Shown here in pieces: positions 25,911 to 34,141 of a DNA stretch of 64,000 nt (positions are counted from its first letter, which is position 1; each line of letters opens with the position of its first letter). A model generated the notes under the pieces. The model did not search any database. It was not told where the DNA came from and saw only the letters and a list, made by a program, of their open reading frames with translations. This stretch comes from an uncultured Parabacteroides sp. (GTDB lineage: Bacteria > Bacteroidota > Bacteroidia > Bacteroidales > Tannerellaceae). The position numbers and the translations under genes are program-made. The stretch is from positions 1 through 64,000 of the forward strand of contig UQLN01000010.1 of NCBI GenBank assembly GCA_900541965.1, in the 5' to 3' direction.

Positions 25911-26675
25911 TTATTTATTCTTATCAATCAATTCCTGCGCAAGTTGCATATGGTTAAGAGCCCCTTTCGACTCTGCATCATACAAGATTACCGGTTTACC
26001 GTAACTGGAAGCTTCGCTCAGTTTCACATTCCGCTGAATAACGGTCGTAAAGACCAGATCACGGAACGGACGCTTCACTTCTTCGTATATCTGGTTTGCC
26101 AGACGCAAGCGCGAATCGTACATTGTAAGTAAAAATCCTTCTATTTCAAGAGCCGGATTCAGTTTTGATTTAATAATCTTAATTGTATTCAACAGTTTAC
26201 TGATACCTTCCAAAGCAAAATATTCGCATTGTACCGGGATAATCACCGAATCGGCAGCAGTTAATGCATTCACAGTAATCAAACCTAAAGACGGAGAGCA
26301 ATCTATCAGGATATAATCGTACATATCCTTCAGGGGAACCAGAATCTGTTTCAATATTTGTTCCCGGCTATCCATATTCAGCATTTCAATTTCCGCACCA
26401 ACCAAATCTATATGAGAAGGGATAATTTCCAGTCCTTCCACCTCGGTTGCAGTGATTGCCCGCTTGGCCTCATCACCGTTCACAAGGCATTCGTAAATGG
26501 AAAGTTCCACGTTTCTTATATCCACTCCTAAGCCGGATGAAGCATTAGCCTGTGGATCCGCATCAACAACCAACACTTTCTTTTCGAGTGCAGCCAGCGA
26601 CGCAGCCAGATTTATCGTAGTGGTTGTCTTACCGACACCACCTTTTTGATTTGCTAAAGCGATAATCTTTCCCAT
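25911..26675 (-). CDS. parA: chromosome partitioning ATPase ParA/Soj
   Basis: The 254-residue P-loop ATPase shows the deviant Walker A KGGVGKTTTTINLA (residues 10-23), switch I around VDADPQANAS, and DYILIDCSPSLG (Walker B). The short N-terminus without an HTH marks it as chromosomal Soj type. It is the first gene of the leftward run parA-parB-DUF5683-LysM transglycosylase-rsh. Confidence 0.96.
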   Translation of the reverse strand: MGKIIALANQKGGVGKTTTTINLAASLAALEKKVLVVDADPQANASSGLGVDIRNVELSIYECLVNGDEAKRAITATEVEGLEIIPSHIDLVGAEIEMLNMDSREQILKQILVPLKDMYDYILIDCSPSLGLITVNALTAADSVIIPVQCEYFALEGISKLLNTIKIIKSKLNPALEIEGFLLTMYDSRLRLANQIYEEVKRPFRDLVFTTVIQRNVKLSEASSYGKPVILYDAESKGALNHMQLAQELIDKNK

Positions 26676-26696
26676 ACTATGTTTATTTATTCAGGG

Positions 26697-26704
26697 CAAA
26701 ACTA
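26697..26704 (-). promoter_or_regulatory. -7 box upstream of parA
   Basis: The minus strand reads TAGTTTTG, matching TAnnTTTG, 22 bp before the parA start. Confidence 0.45.
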
Positions 26705-26853
26705 AACATTAAAAAACTAACAGAAATGGGTTTAGTCAAAACAATGCTCGTTTTGTTGAAAAGTCACCTTAACTGTTGATAACTCGCAAATATAAACAGA
26801 ATATCCGATAACTCATTCCTAACAAGGAAGATAGAAACAATTTTTAAAACAAA

Positions 26854-26988
26854 TCATAAAGAATTGACGCTACCGCCATCCCAATAATAGGTTTTACCGT
26901 CTTTTCCAGTCATTTGGATAGCGGTATAACGTTTCGTATCGCTGACAGGATAAGTGACCATATTGGCACTACGGTAAAAGTCATTCAT
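26854..26988 (-). CDS. small ORF, 44 residues, unknown
   Basis: The minus strand encodes a 44-residue peptide, MNDFYRSANMVTYPV, then SDTKRYTAIQMTGK and a C-terminus DGKTYYWDGGSVNSL. Codon use (GGT, CGT, ACC, AAA) resembles the neighbouring genes, and the peptide is polar and well balanced, unlike random translation of this AT-rich DNA. There is no signal peptide or membrane segment. No clear promoter box is seen. It may be a genuine small protein or the remnant of a longer gene; I do not recognise it. Confidence 0.45.
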   Translation of the reverse strand: MNDFYRSANMVTYPVSDTKRYTAIQMTGKDGKTYYWDGGSVNSL

Positions 26989-27405
26989 AGATATTTAATT
27001 GTTTGTATTTGTTATTACCCTGATTCTTCAAGATGTCTGATTCATTTCCAATACCTGTTTGATTGAATGTTTTTTCATGAAAAAAGAGATATTTGTCAGT
27101 TCACCCTTTCTGTTTCCCAGCCGGGTTTCTTTCATTTTGACACTTTGATAAAATAACCTCTCCCCAGCGACCTGTATGGATAAATATCCGGAAGGGATTG
27201 CAAATATGCTCCTCTTGCGAGGTTTGTCTTTGCCACTTTATTTGCACATCCGTCAAAATATTTACTAATTAATATTACATACAACCTATTCATGAACATA
27301 TTGCTAGACTTATAGGAACACATGAATCTATTTAATATTTTAATCAGATCTGATTTTACAACCATTATAGCATTGCCCCTCTGTTCTATAGCATCAAAAA
27401 CCAAG
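26989..27405. other. intergenic stretch, nothing recognised
   Basis: AT-rich DNA with no convincing gene, terminator or promoter. A minus-strand frame of 90 codons at 27132-27404 is open but looks non-coding. Confidence 0.4.
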
Positions 27406-27616
27406 ATATATATGCTTTGATTTCAAAACATATATGCTTTAAAGTCGAAACATATATGTTTATCTGCGCGGATAGTTGTATTTAGTTGCAGAAATAATTG
27501 GAATTAGTTGCAGGGATAGTTGGAAATATCCTCCGGGAAAACGGAAAAAGGTTCCGGATAGTGCACAAAAACCTCCTTTTTACCGGAAAAAAGAGCCTGA
27601 AATTCTCTGGAAAGAG
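27406..27616 (+). repeat. dispersed intergenic repeat, copy 1
   Basis: About 210 bp that resemble, in inverse orientation, 48836-49052. The first 60 bp are an array of ATATATG palindromes with a 22-bp period, including the perfect palindrome AAACATATATGTTT (27448-27461). Matches continue through CTGCGC, AGTTGTA-TTAGT, a CCGGATA segment and a final TCTCTGGAAAGAG block. Identity is partial and was judged by eye. It carries no ORF. Upstream of the Rpn-family gene. Confidence 0.6.
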
Positions 27617-27816
27617 CTTTCTGTTAACAGGCCGTGTCACAGGAAAAGGCGTTATTCTGTAAAAATGAAACTATATAAGACAAAATACTGACATTATGCC
27701 TTCGATATTTTTCCCCGTCCGGTTATGACAAGCAGGTCTATTTCAGTTTCCGATACCTGCTTCGAAGAATAATCAAAAAACTTGAATCAAAAGCATTGGA
27801 GTGAGATAAAGAATGT

Positions 27817-27824
27817 TATCTTTG
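27817..27824 (+). promoter_or_regulatory. -7 box upstream of the Rpn-family gene
   Basis: TATCTTTG matches TAnnTTTG, with ATTG 18 bp upstream. Transcription would begin near 27830, which argues against the ATG at 27832 and for the one at 27856. Confidence 0.55.
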
Positions 27825-27855
27825 TGACAATATGTTCATATTAAACAAAATAACT

Positions 27856-28770
27856 ATGGAAAATAAGTCAGCATTAGTTCGTTTTGATTGGGCCGTGAAG
27901 AGACTTCTGCGTAACAAATCAAATTTTGTTATTCTCGAAGGATTCCTCTCCACCCTGCTTGAAGAGAAGATCACGATTGTACGTTTGCTCGAAAGCGAAG
28001 GCAACAAGGATGCACGGGATGATAAATTCAATCGTGTGGATATGCTTGCCGAGGACAGCAAGGGGGAGTTAATCATTATCGAAGTCCAGAACAACCGCGA
28101 GCTGAATTATTTTCATCGCATGTTATATGGCGCCTCCAAAGCCGTTACCGATTATATCAACGAAGGCCAGGAATATGGAATTATCCGTAAGGTCTATTCC
28201 GTAAACATTGTCTATTTCGAGTTGGGGCAGGGCAAGGATTATGTTTATCATGGTTATACTACCTTTCGTGGCATTCATTATAACGATATACTTCAACTCT
28301 CTGTACGCCAGCGTGAGCAATTCGTGCGTCACGAGGCGGGTGACATCTTCCCAGAATATTATGTGTTGCGTGTGGATGGTTTTAACGACCAGGCGAAAAC
28401 ACCTCTCGATGAGTGGATAAAGTTCCTTAAAACCGGTGAAATCGAACATGACAGTACTGCCCCCGGTTTGCAGGAAGCCAGCGAACGCCTGCGTATCGAC
28501 CAGCTAAGTCCGAGTGATAAGCAGCAGTATTATTCCGACATGGAAGCAATCCGTTACCAGCGTAGCGTTATCAAAACAGGCTGGATAGAAGGCCGTGCCG
28601 ACGGTTTGGCGGAAGGTAAAGCAGAAGGATTAGCAGAAGGTAGAGCGGAGGGATTAGCGGAAGGCAAACGTGAGATAGCTGCCAAGTTAAAGAAGCAAGG
28701 TATTCCGGTAGATGTAATCATTCAATGTACCGGTTTGTCCTCGGAAGAGATATCCAAACTCTCCGATTAA
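27856..28770 (+). CDS. Rpn-family PD-(D/E)XK nuclease / transposase-like protein
   Basis: This 304-residue protein belongs to the Rpn/PDDEXK group (recombination-promoting nuclease, formerly 'putative transposase'). The N-terminus ALVRFDWAVKRLLRNKSNF and the nuclease core FNRVDMLAEDSKGELIIIEVQNN (D then E-x-Q) are intact. The C-terminus has four 8-residue units, GWIEGRAD, GLAEGKAE, GLAEGRAE and GLAEGKRE (28579-28674), a Gly-Ala-Glu tandem repeat typical of this family and prone to length change. The start at 27856 is preferred because the likely transcription start leaves almost no leader for the ATG at 27832. Members act in RecA-independent recombination or as toxins; the role here is unknown. 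It is a lone gene beside a dispersed repeat. Confidence 0.88.
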   Translation: MENKSALVRFDWAVKRLLRNKSNFVILEGFLSTLLEEKITIVRLLESEGNKDARDDKFNRVDMLAEDSKGELIIIEVQNNRELNYFHRMLYGASKAVTDYINEGQEYGIIRKVYSVNIVYFELGQGKDYVYHGYTTFRGIHYNDILQLSVRQREQFVRHEAGDIFPEYYVLRVDGFNDQAKTPLDEWIKFLKTGEIEHDSTAPGLQEASERLRIDQLSPSDKQQYYSDMEAIRYQRSVIKTGWIEGRADGLAEGKAEGLAEGRAEGLAEGKREIAAKLKKQGIPVDVIIQCTGLSSEEISKLSD

Positions 28771-28855
28771 AACATTCAGTACGCGTGGAACGTAATCCGG
28801 AATGTCACCGGAAGAGAAAGGAGCCTGAAAAAAAGACATCGTTATGATTCTGGCA

Positions 28856-28893
28856 ATTCATAGTTATGTTTTTCCGAAATCATAACTATGAAT
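28856..28893. repeat. 13-bp perfect inverted repeat
   Basis: ATTCATAGTTATG (28856-28868) and CATAACTATGAAT (28881-28893) flank a 12-nt loop between the Rpn gene and the surE promoter. No T run follows on the plus strand. It could be a terminator variant or a regulator site 28 bp upstream of the -7 box at 28922. Confidence 0.5.
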
Positions 28894-28921
28894 CGGGAAA
28901 AACACGATACAAAAAAATCGT

Positions 28922-28929
28922 TATATTTG
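28922..28929 (+). promoter_or_regulatory. -7 box of the surE-lpxB promoter
   Basis: TATATTTG matches TAnnTTTG, about 110 bp before the preferred surE start. Confidence 0.5.
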
Positions 28930-29041
28930 TATCAGCAATGCAATATTTGGCTGTTATCCCTTATAAACAGACTGTTCATAAGTAAAAAATATTATGGGGA
29001 AACGGATAAATTTTGCACTGGTAACCAAAAAAAGAAGAAAG

Positions 29042-29812
29042 ATGAAAGACAGACCGCTTATTCTGCTCACTAATGACGATGGCGTAGAGGCTAAAGGGAT
29101 TAAAGAGCTGACAGAATGCTTAAAGGATTTAGGTGATATTATTGTCTTTGCACCGGACGGACCACGTTCGGGCATGGCAAGTGCCATCACATCGTTGGTC
29201 CCTATCAAATATACATTAGTAAAGAAAGAAAAAGGAGTGATTATATATAAATGTACCGGAACTCCTGTGGATTGTGTAAAACTCGCTATCAATGAAGCGC
29301 TGGACCGCAAACCCGACTTGCTGGTTTCAGGAATCAACCATGGGGGCAATATGGCCATCAGCGTCCAATATTCAGGGACAATGGGTGCTGCCGCCGAAGG
29401 ATGTGTTTTTGGAATTCCTTCTATCGGCGTTTCTTTACTCGATCATCGGGATGATGCTGATTTTACGGAAAGCAGCAGACTGGCACGTATGCTGGCACGA
29501 AAAGTATTAAAAGAAGGATTGCCGGACGGGACATACCTCAACCTGAATGTTCCGAATATGCCATCGGTTAAAGGAGTAAAAATGTGCCGTCAGGCAGACG
29601 GACGCTGGATAAATGAGTTTAAACGGTCGGAAAATGCAACAGGTGAACCTGTATTCTGGTTGTCCGGCTCTTTTGAAAATAAGAAACCGATACATGTGGA
29701 CAACGATACACTGGCGCTGGATAGTGGATACGCATCACTTGTCCCATGCAAGATAGACGTCACGGATTATGACTATCTGGAGAGACTAAAACGATTGGAA
29801 GACCTCTGGTAA
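29042..29812 (+). CDS. surE: 5'/3'-nucleotidase SurE
   Basis: The 256-residue metal-dependent phosphatase acts on nucleoside monophosphates. PLILLTNDDGVEAKGI near the N-terminus holds the two metal-binding Asp, and GTPVDCV, SGINHGGN and YSGTMGAAAEG complete the active site. I prefer the ATG at 29042, preceded by an AAGAAGAAAG purine run, over the in-frame ATG at 28994, because the extra 16 residues are basic and not part of the family. lpxB begins 10 bp after the stop. Confidence 0.93.
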   Translation: MKDRPLILLTNDDGVEAKGIKELTECLKDLGDIIVFAPDGPRSGMASAITSLVPIKYTLVKKEKGVIIYKCTGTPVDCVKLAINEALDRKPDLLVSGINHGGNMAISVQYSGTMGAAAEGCVFGIPSIGVSLLDHRDDADFTESSRLARMLARKVLKEGLPDGTYLNLNVPNMPSVKGVKMCRQADGRWINEFKRSENATGEPVFWLSGSFENKKPIHVDNDTLALDSGYASLVPCKIDVTDYDYLERLKRLEDLW

Positions 29813-29822
29813 TATAATAAAT

Positions 29823-30956
29823 ATGAAATATTTTCTGATAGCAGGAGAAGCCTCCGGCGATTTGCATGCATCTAACCTGATGGCAGCCCTGAAAGAACAG
29901 GATGCGGAAGCTGACTTCCATTTTTTCGGAGGAGATTTAATGCAGGCGGTAGGCGGTACATTAATTAAGCATTACAGGGAAATGGCTTATATGGGCTTCA
30001 TCTCCGTACTGCTTCATCTCCGTACCATATTAAACAATATGAGAATCTGCGAAAAGGAAATAAAAGCTTACCATCCCGATGTTGTTATCCTGATTGATTA
30101 TCCGGGATTTAACCTGAAGATTGCCAAGTTTGTAAAAACACAACTCGGATTGCCTGTCTACTATTATATTTCGCCGAAAATATGGGCCTGGAAACAATAC
30201 CGTATCAAAGATTTCCGCCGCTATGTGGACCGGATGTTCTGCATCCTGCCTTTTGAAACCGATTTTTTCAAGAAATTAAATTATGCAGTCGACTATGTGG
30301 GAAATCCATCCGTCGACTCTGTTGCACAATTCAAAGAGCAACAAGCTGTACTGCCGGATGTTTTTATAAAAGATGAAAGCTTATCCGGAAAACCTATCCT
30401 GGCTTTACTGGCCGGGAGCCGCAAACAGGAAATCAAAGACAATTTGCCCGTTATGCTTGAAGTTGCTGCAGCATTTCCGGAATATGAACCAGTGATAGCA
30501 GGTGCTCCCGGACTGGAACCAGAATATTACCGACAATATATCGGAAACAGCCAGGCTAAAATCGTATTCGGCAAAACCTATCTTTTATTGCAGCATAGCA
30601 AAGTAGCACTGGTTACTTCGGGGACAGCTACGCTTGAAACATCTTTATTCCGCGTTCCGCAAGCCGTTTGTTATTATGTACCGGCAGGAACGCTTGCCAG
30701 TTTTATTTTCAAACACTTCTTCCATACCCCTTATATTTCACTGGTGAACCTGATTGCCGGACGGGAGGTTGTACAGGAACTTTTCGGCGCTCGTTTCTCC
30801 CAGCAACAAATACACGACGAATTATACCAAATCATACATAACGCCAGCTATCGTAACAGCATGCTCGAAGGGTATGATGAAGTAATTCGTCTGTTAGGAA
30901 AACCCGGAGCCTCCAAACGAACCGCAGAACTTATTTACCGCTCTTTAAAACATTAA
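29823..30956 (+). CDS. lpxB: lipid-A-disaccharide synthase
   Basis: The 377-residue GT19 enzyme joins UDP-diacylglucosamine and lipid X in lipid A synthesis at the inner membrane. Conserved segments are FLIAGEASGDLHASNLM at the N-terminus, IDYPGFNLKIAK, YYISPKIWAWKQYR, YVGNPSVD, LLAGSRKQEI and the TSGTATLET donor-site motif (about 261-269). Length is normal. It follows surE after 10 bp, a pairing often seen in Bacteroidetes. Confidence 0.96.
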   Translation: MKYFLIAGEASGDLHASNLMAALKEQDAEADFHFFGGDLMQAVGGTLIKHYREMAYMGFISVLLHLRTILNNMRICEKEIKAYHPDVVILIDYPGFNLKIAKFVKTQLGLPVYYYISPKIWAWKQYRIKDFRRYVDRMFCILPFETDFFKKLNYAVDYVGNPSVDSVAQFKEQQAVLPDVFIKDESLSGKPILALLAGSRKQEIKDNLPVMLEVAAAFPEYEPVIAGAPGLEPEYYRQYIGNSQAKIVFGKTYLLLQHSKVALVTSGTATLETSLFRVPQAVCYYVPAGTLASFIFKHFFHTPYISLVNLIAGREVVQELFGARFSQQQIHDELYQIIHNASYRNSMLEGYDEVIRLLGKPGASKRTAELIYRSLKH

Positions 30957-31053
30957 CATATTTTATCAATCGTATTTGCAGCATTTCATTAAAGTTTATC
31001 ATCTACTCTTATATAAAGGAAAAAATAGAAACAATAAGTTGATAGATGAAGCT

Positions 31054-31746
31054 ATGAAGACATTGAGAACATTTATAGTAATGTTAGGAGTCATATTAAG
31101 CTCCACCGTATTTTATTCTTGCTTGAAGGATGATGGCAATTCTTTGAATGATGCCAATTTAGGAATTGTTACTATCAAACCGTTAAGTTCTGATTCTTAC
31201 TATTTGCAATTAGATGATACAACAACGCTTTGGCCAATGAATAGCTATGTACCGTCTAACTTAAAAGAACGCCGGGCAATTGTATACTTCCAGTTCTTAC
31301 CAGAAAAGACGGCTGGATATACGCACTCGGTAAATATAATCCGTATGGATTCGGTTCTAACCAAACCTATTGCTGAAAATTTAGGCGCTAAGAATGATGA
31401 AGTGTATGGAAAAGATCCTGTTACTATGTATCAAAACAGCCTTTGGGTAAAAGGTGGCGTATGGATTGAAGATGGTTACCTGAACATCAACTTCATTTCC
31501 GAGTTCGGAGGTTATAAGAAACACTTCCTGAATCTCATCCCGGCAAGTGAAAATAACCAAGACCCTTATTCACTTGAATTCCGCCACAATGCGTATGATG
31601 ATCCAAAAACGACCCGTCAAGAAGGCCTTGTTGCATTTGACCTGAAAACCCTGCCTGATACAAAAGGCGAAACCGTAAAATTGAAAATTAAATATAAATC
31701 GTACGACGGAGACAAAACGATCGAATTAGATTATAAATCGAAATAA
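31054..31746 (+). CDS. NigD-like lipoprotein
   Basis: The 230-residue protein starts MKTLRTFIVMLGVILSSTVFYSC, a lipoprotein signal with Cys 23; an ATG 26 codons upstream is in frame but would mask the signal. The rest matches NigD-like proteins of Bacteroidales: an N-terminal OB-like part with YYLQLDDTTTLWP and RAIVYFQFL, and a C-terminal beta domain. NigD was described beside bacteriocin-like loci, but most family members are single genes of unknown role, as here. A terminator follows at 31789-31815. Confidence 0.82.
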   Translation: MKTLRTFIVMLGVILSSTVFYSCLKDDGNSLNDANLGIVTIKPLSSDSYYLQLDDTTTLWPMNSYVPSNLKERRAIVYFQFLPEKTAGYTHSVNIIRMDSVLTKPIAENLGAKNDEVYGKDPVTMYQNSLWVKGGVWIEDGYLNINFISEFGGYKKHFLNLIPASENNQDPYSLEFRHNAYDDPKTTRQEGLVAFDLKTLPDTKGETVKLKIKYKSYDGDKTIELDYKSK

Positions 31747-31788
31747 AACCTTCCCACATAACTTTTATTTTTATCATTTAGTTCAGGG

Positions 31789-31820
31789 AGAAAGGCATCG
31801 CGATGATGCCTTTCTTTTTT
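31789..31820 (+). terminator. terminator of the NigD-like gene
   Basis: Arms 31789-31799 and 31805-31815 pair over 11 bp with a 5-nt loop, and the T run extends to 31820. Confidence 0.88.
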
Positions 31821-31878
31821 GTGTATTTTCGTAACCGGGATGCAACGGTTTGCAAGTTATACTCGTTTATATAAACAA

Positions 31879-32409
31879 ATGGATGAAAGAATCGCACATA
31901 TTGTCGAGGACTGCCGGAAGGGTAACCGTTCTGCACAGCTTGCACTCTATAAACAATTCGCACAATGGATGTATGTAGCCTGCCTGCGTATTGTAGGAAA
32001 TACATCCGAAGCAGAGGAAGCCATGCAAGATGCGTTCCTGAAAATATTCACCCGCCTGGACCAATATCACGACGGGCAGAGTTTTGAGGCATGGATGCAC
32101 CGGATTGCCATTCATACGGCCATCGATTATGTACGCAGGCAAACTCCCGATTGGGAAGAACTGCGGGACAATTATGCTGAACCGGATTCCGACGAACCTG
32201 ACGAGGATGAAATCAATTATTCGGTTGCACAAATAAAAAAGGCATGCAACCTTTTACCTCCCGGTTACCGGATCATTCTCTCTCTTTACCTTTTCGAAGG
32301 ATATGACATGGAGGAAATTGCCTCTATTTTAAAAATACAACCACCAAGCGTACGCAGCCAGTATCTACGGGCAAAGCGTAAACTTCTGGAAATTATAGCT
32401 ACTAATTAA
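31879..32409 (+). CDS. ECF-type RNA polymerase sigma factor
   Basis: This 176-residue sigma factor has region 2 at about 20-90 (LYKQFAQWMYVACLRIVGNTSEAEEAMQDAFLKIF, then FEAWMHRIAIHTAIDYVRR) and region 4 at about 120-172 (LPPGYRIILSLYLFEGYDMEEIASIL, then VRSQYLRAKRKLLE). The start at 31879 (MDERIAHIV) fits the family better than the ATG 20 codons upstream, whose extra residues overlap the previous terminator's tail. It is followed after 1 bp by a one-helix membrane protein and then a DUF4097-type protein, the layout of a sigma/anti-sigma operon with an envelope target. Confidence 0.92.
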   Translation: MDERIAHIVEDCRKGNRSAQLALYKQFAQWMYVACLRIVGNTSEAEEAMQDAFLKIFTRLDQYHDGQSFEAWMHRIAIHTAIDYVRRQTPDWEELRDNYAEPDSDEPDEDEINYSVAQIKKACNLLPPGYRIILSLYLFEGYDMEEIASILKIQPPSVRSQYLRAKRKLLEIIATN

Positions 32410-32410
32410 A

Positions 32411-32959
32411 ATGGACAAACTTAAGAATTTCATAGATTCAAACAGAGAGGCCTTCGACAATGAACTGTTGCCGGAAGGACATCTCGAACGTTTCACACAA
32501 AAACTGCCTGCCTCCCGCAAGAATCATGCAAAACTATACAGCCTGCTTGCTTTTGCAACGGCAGCTTGTATTACCTTGTTCCTGCTACTACGTTTGCCAG
32601 GAGGGACACAGGCTCCTGCATCATTGAATATTTCCAGCCAGAATCATGGTTGTAAAATGAAAACCGAGATTGAAGAACTTCGTCTTTACTATAATATGCA
32701 AATGAATGAAGTTGTCGCCCAAATGGATACATTATACAAACAACAGCAGACACCCGGGGCAAAGGGACTATTAAAGGAAATGAAGCAGGTTTTGAAAGAC
32801 AATTATATGTTCGAAGAAACTGTATTGCCTGTACTTCCCTGTTCCGACGATGCTTTGTTTGCGATGAACCAACATTACAGCTCCAGCCTGGAAAGTCTGA
32901 ATATCATGTTGGAACAACTGGAAAAGCTGAAAAAAAACGACAAAAGAAATACTAAATAA
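32411..32959 (+). CDS. single-pass membrane protein, probable anti-sigma factor
   Basis: The 182-residue protein has about 40 cytoplasmic residues (MDKLKNFIDSNREAFDNELLPEGHLERF), one membrane helix (about 42-61) and a periplasmic part rich in helices and Met. No zinc-binding H-x-x-x-C-x-x-C motif is present, so it is not a ZAS-type anti-sigma. Position directly after the sigma gene (1-bp gap), size and topology suggest it sequesters the sigma factor; that is inference. Confidence 0.6.
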   Translation: MDKLKNFIDSNREAFDNELLPEGHLERFTQKLPASRKNHAKLYSLLAFATAACITLFLLLRLPGGTQAPASLNISSQNHGCKMKTEIEELRLYYNMQMNEVVAQMDTLYKQQQTPGAKGLLKEMKQVLKDNYMFEETVLPVLPCSDDALFAMNQHYSSSLESLNIMLEQLEKLKKNDKRNTK

Positions 32960-32966
32960 AAGAAAT

Positions 32967-34067
32967 ATGAAAACATTACATCATCAATCAACAAACGGAA
33001 ATATCCGGACATTCTTAAAATCCGGTCTGTTCCTAATGCTCATGTTATTATGCAGCTACCCTGCTCTGGCTGATAAGCAGGAAAGTATCAAAAAGAAGGA
33101 AATCAGTAAATCTTTTAATGCCAGTAGCAGTGATGTGCTCGAGGTGGACAATCGTTTCGGGAACATTACCGTAACCCATTGGAATAAAAATGAAGTATCA
33201 ATACAGGTTGTCATTGAAGTAAAAGCCCGCAATGAAGAGAGAGCAAAAGCGAATCTGGATCGTATCCAGATTAATATGGAAAAAAGCGGAAGAACTATCT
33301 CTGCCATCACTACACTAAGAAACCAAAATGGCAATGGAGGCAACAACGAATCCTTCTCTATCAATTATTATATCAAAATGCCGGCAGGCCTTACAGCAGA
33401 CCTCACCCAGAAATACGGTAACATAAATATGCCGGAGAATAATAAAGGGAAATGCGACCTGCATGTTAAATACGGTAATATAAATGCAGGCAGTTTCACT
33501 GAGAGTCTGAATATCGATGCACAATATGGAAATGTAGATTTAGGTACCGTCAGAACAGCAAATCTTGATGTAGCCTATTGTGGTAATGTTACATTATCCA
33601 ATGCAAACTCTTTAAATATAGACAGTAAATATTCCAACCTGAACCTACAGGATGTGGATAAAATCAATATGGAAATCAAGTACGGAAACTTTGGGATTGA
33701 GAATCTGACTAACGGCTCTATTGAGATAAAATACAGTCAGGGCAGTATTCAAGCTCTGAAAAAAGAACTCTACATAGATGCACTCAGCTACAGCACACTC
33801 AATATTAAAGAAGTAAATTCAGACTTCAGTAGCATCTATGCAGAAGCGCATTACGGAAACCTGAATATCAATATACCATCCCGTGCTTCATTCAAAGTAA
33901 AAGCCGACAATATGAAATACGGGAACTACAACATCAAGGGCTTTAACGTAACAAACTCTTCTGTTGAAGATAAAGTAAACTTCCGTTCCGAAATCAATGG
34001 AGGCAAGAAAGGCAGAATCGAATTTGAAGGCAACAACTATAGTAATCTTAAAGTCAGAGCTAAATAA
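32967..34067 (+). CDS. DUF4097-type beta-strand repeat protein, exported
   Basis: The 366-residue protein has a long N-region signal peptide (hydrophobic core about 18-35, cleaved near ALA-DK) and then repeating short beta strands with the recurring pattern KYGNI or QYGNV (for example about 150-185 and 230-240), the mark of DUF4097/adhesin-like beta-helix proteins. It begins 7 bp after the putative anti-sigma gene. It is likely an exported output or sensor part of the sigma operon; molecular function is unknown. Confidence 0.75.
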   Translation: MKTLHHQSTNGNIRTFLKSGLFLMLMLLCSYPALADKQESIKKKEISKSFNASSSDVLEVDNRFGNITVTHWNKNEVSIQVVIEVKARNEERAKANLDRIQINMEKSGRTISAITTLRNQNGNGGNNESFSINYYIKMPAGLTADLTQKYGNINMPENNKGKCDLHVKYGNINAGSFTESLNIDAQYGNVDLGTVRTANLDVAYCGNVTLSNANSLNIDSKYSNLNLQDVDKINMEIKYGNFGIENLTNGSIEIKYSQGSIQALKKELYIDALSYSTLNIKEVNSDFSSIYAEAHYGNLNINIPSRASFKVKADNMKYGNYNIKGFNVTNSSVEDKVNFRSEINGGKKGRIEFEGNNYSNLKVRAK

Positions 34068-34082
34068 CAGCTTTTGTTTCCA

Positions 34083-34122
34083 ATAAAAAACCCCGGTATC
34101 ATTATGACACCGGGGTTCTTTT
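34083..34122. terminator. bidirectional terminator
   Basis: Arms AACCCCGGT (34089-34097) and ACCGGGGTT (34109-34117) lie between convergent genes. T-rich tails follow in both directions. Confidence 0.88.
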
Positions 34123-34141
34123 TACTTATGCGGCTTAATTA

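Noticed and set aside
24994..26675. parS sites or a replication origin near parAB
   Set aside because: No convincing parS palindrome, DnaA-box cluster or dnaA/gidA neighbours were found by eye.
27132..27404. 90-codon minus-strand gene
   Set aside because: Composition and residue order look random, there is no ribosome site or promoter, and no recognisable domain.
27406..27465. CRISPR-like array
   Set aside because: Three units of 22 bp made of ATATATG palindromes, with short related spacers and no cas genes nearby; this fits a palindromic intergenic repeat.
28994..29041. Longer SurE N-terminus
   Set aside because: The added 16 residues are basic and absent from the family; a good purine-rich site precedes the ATG at 29042.
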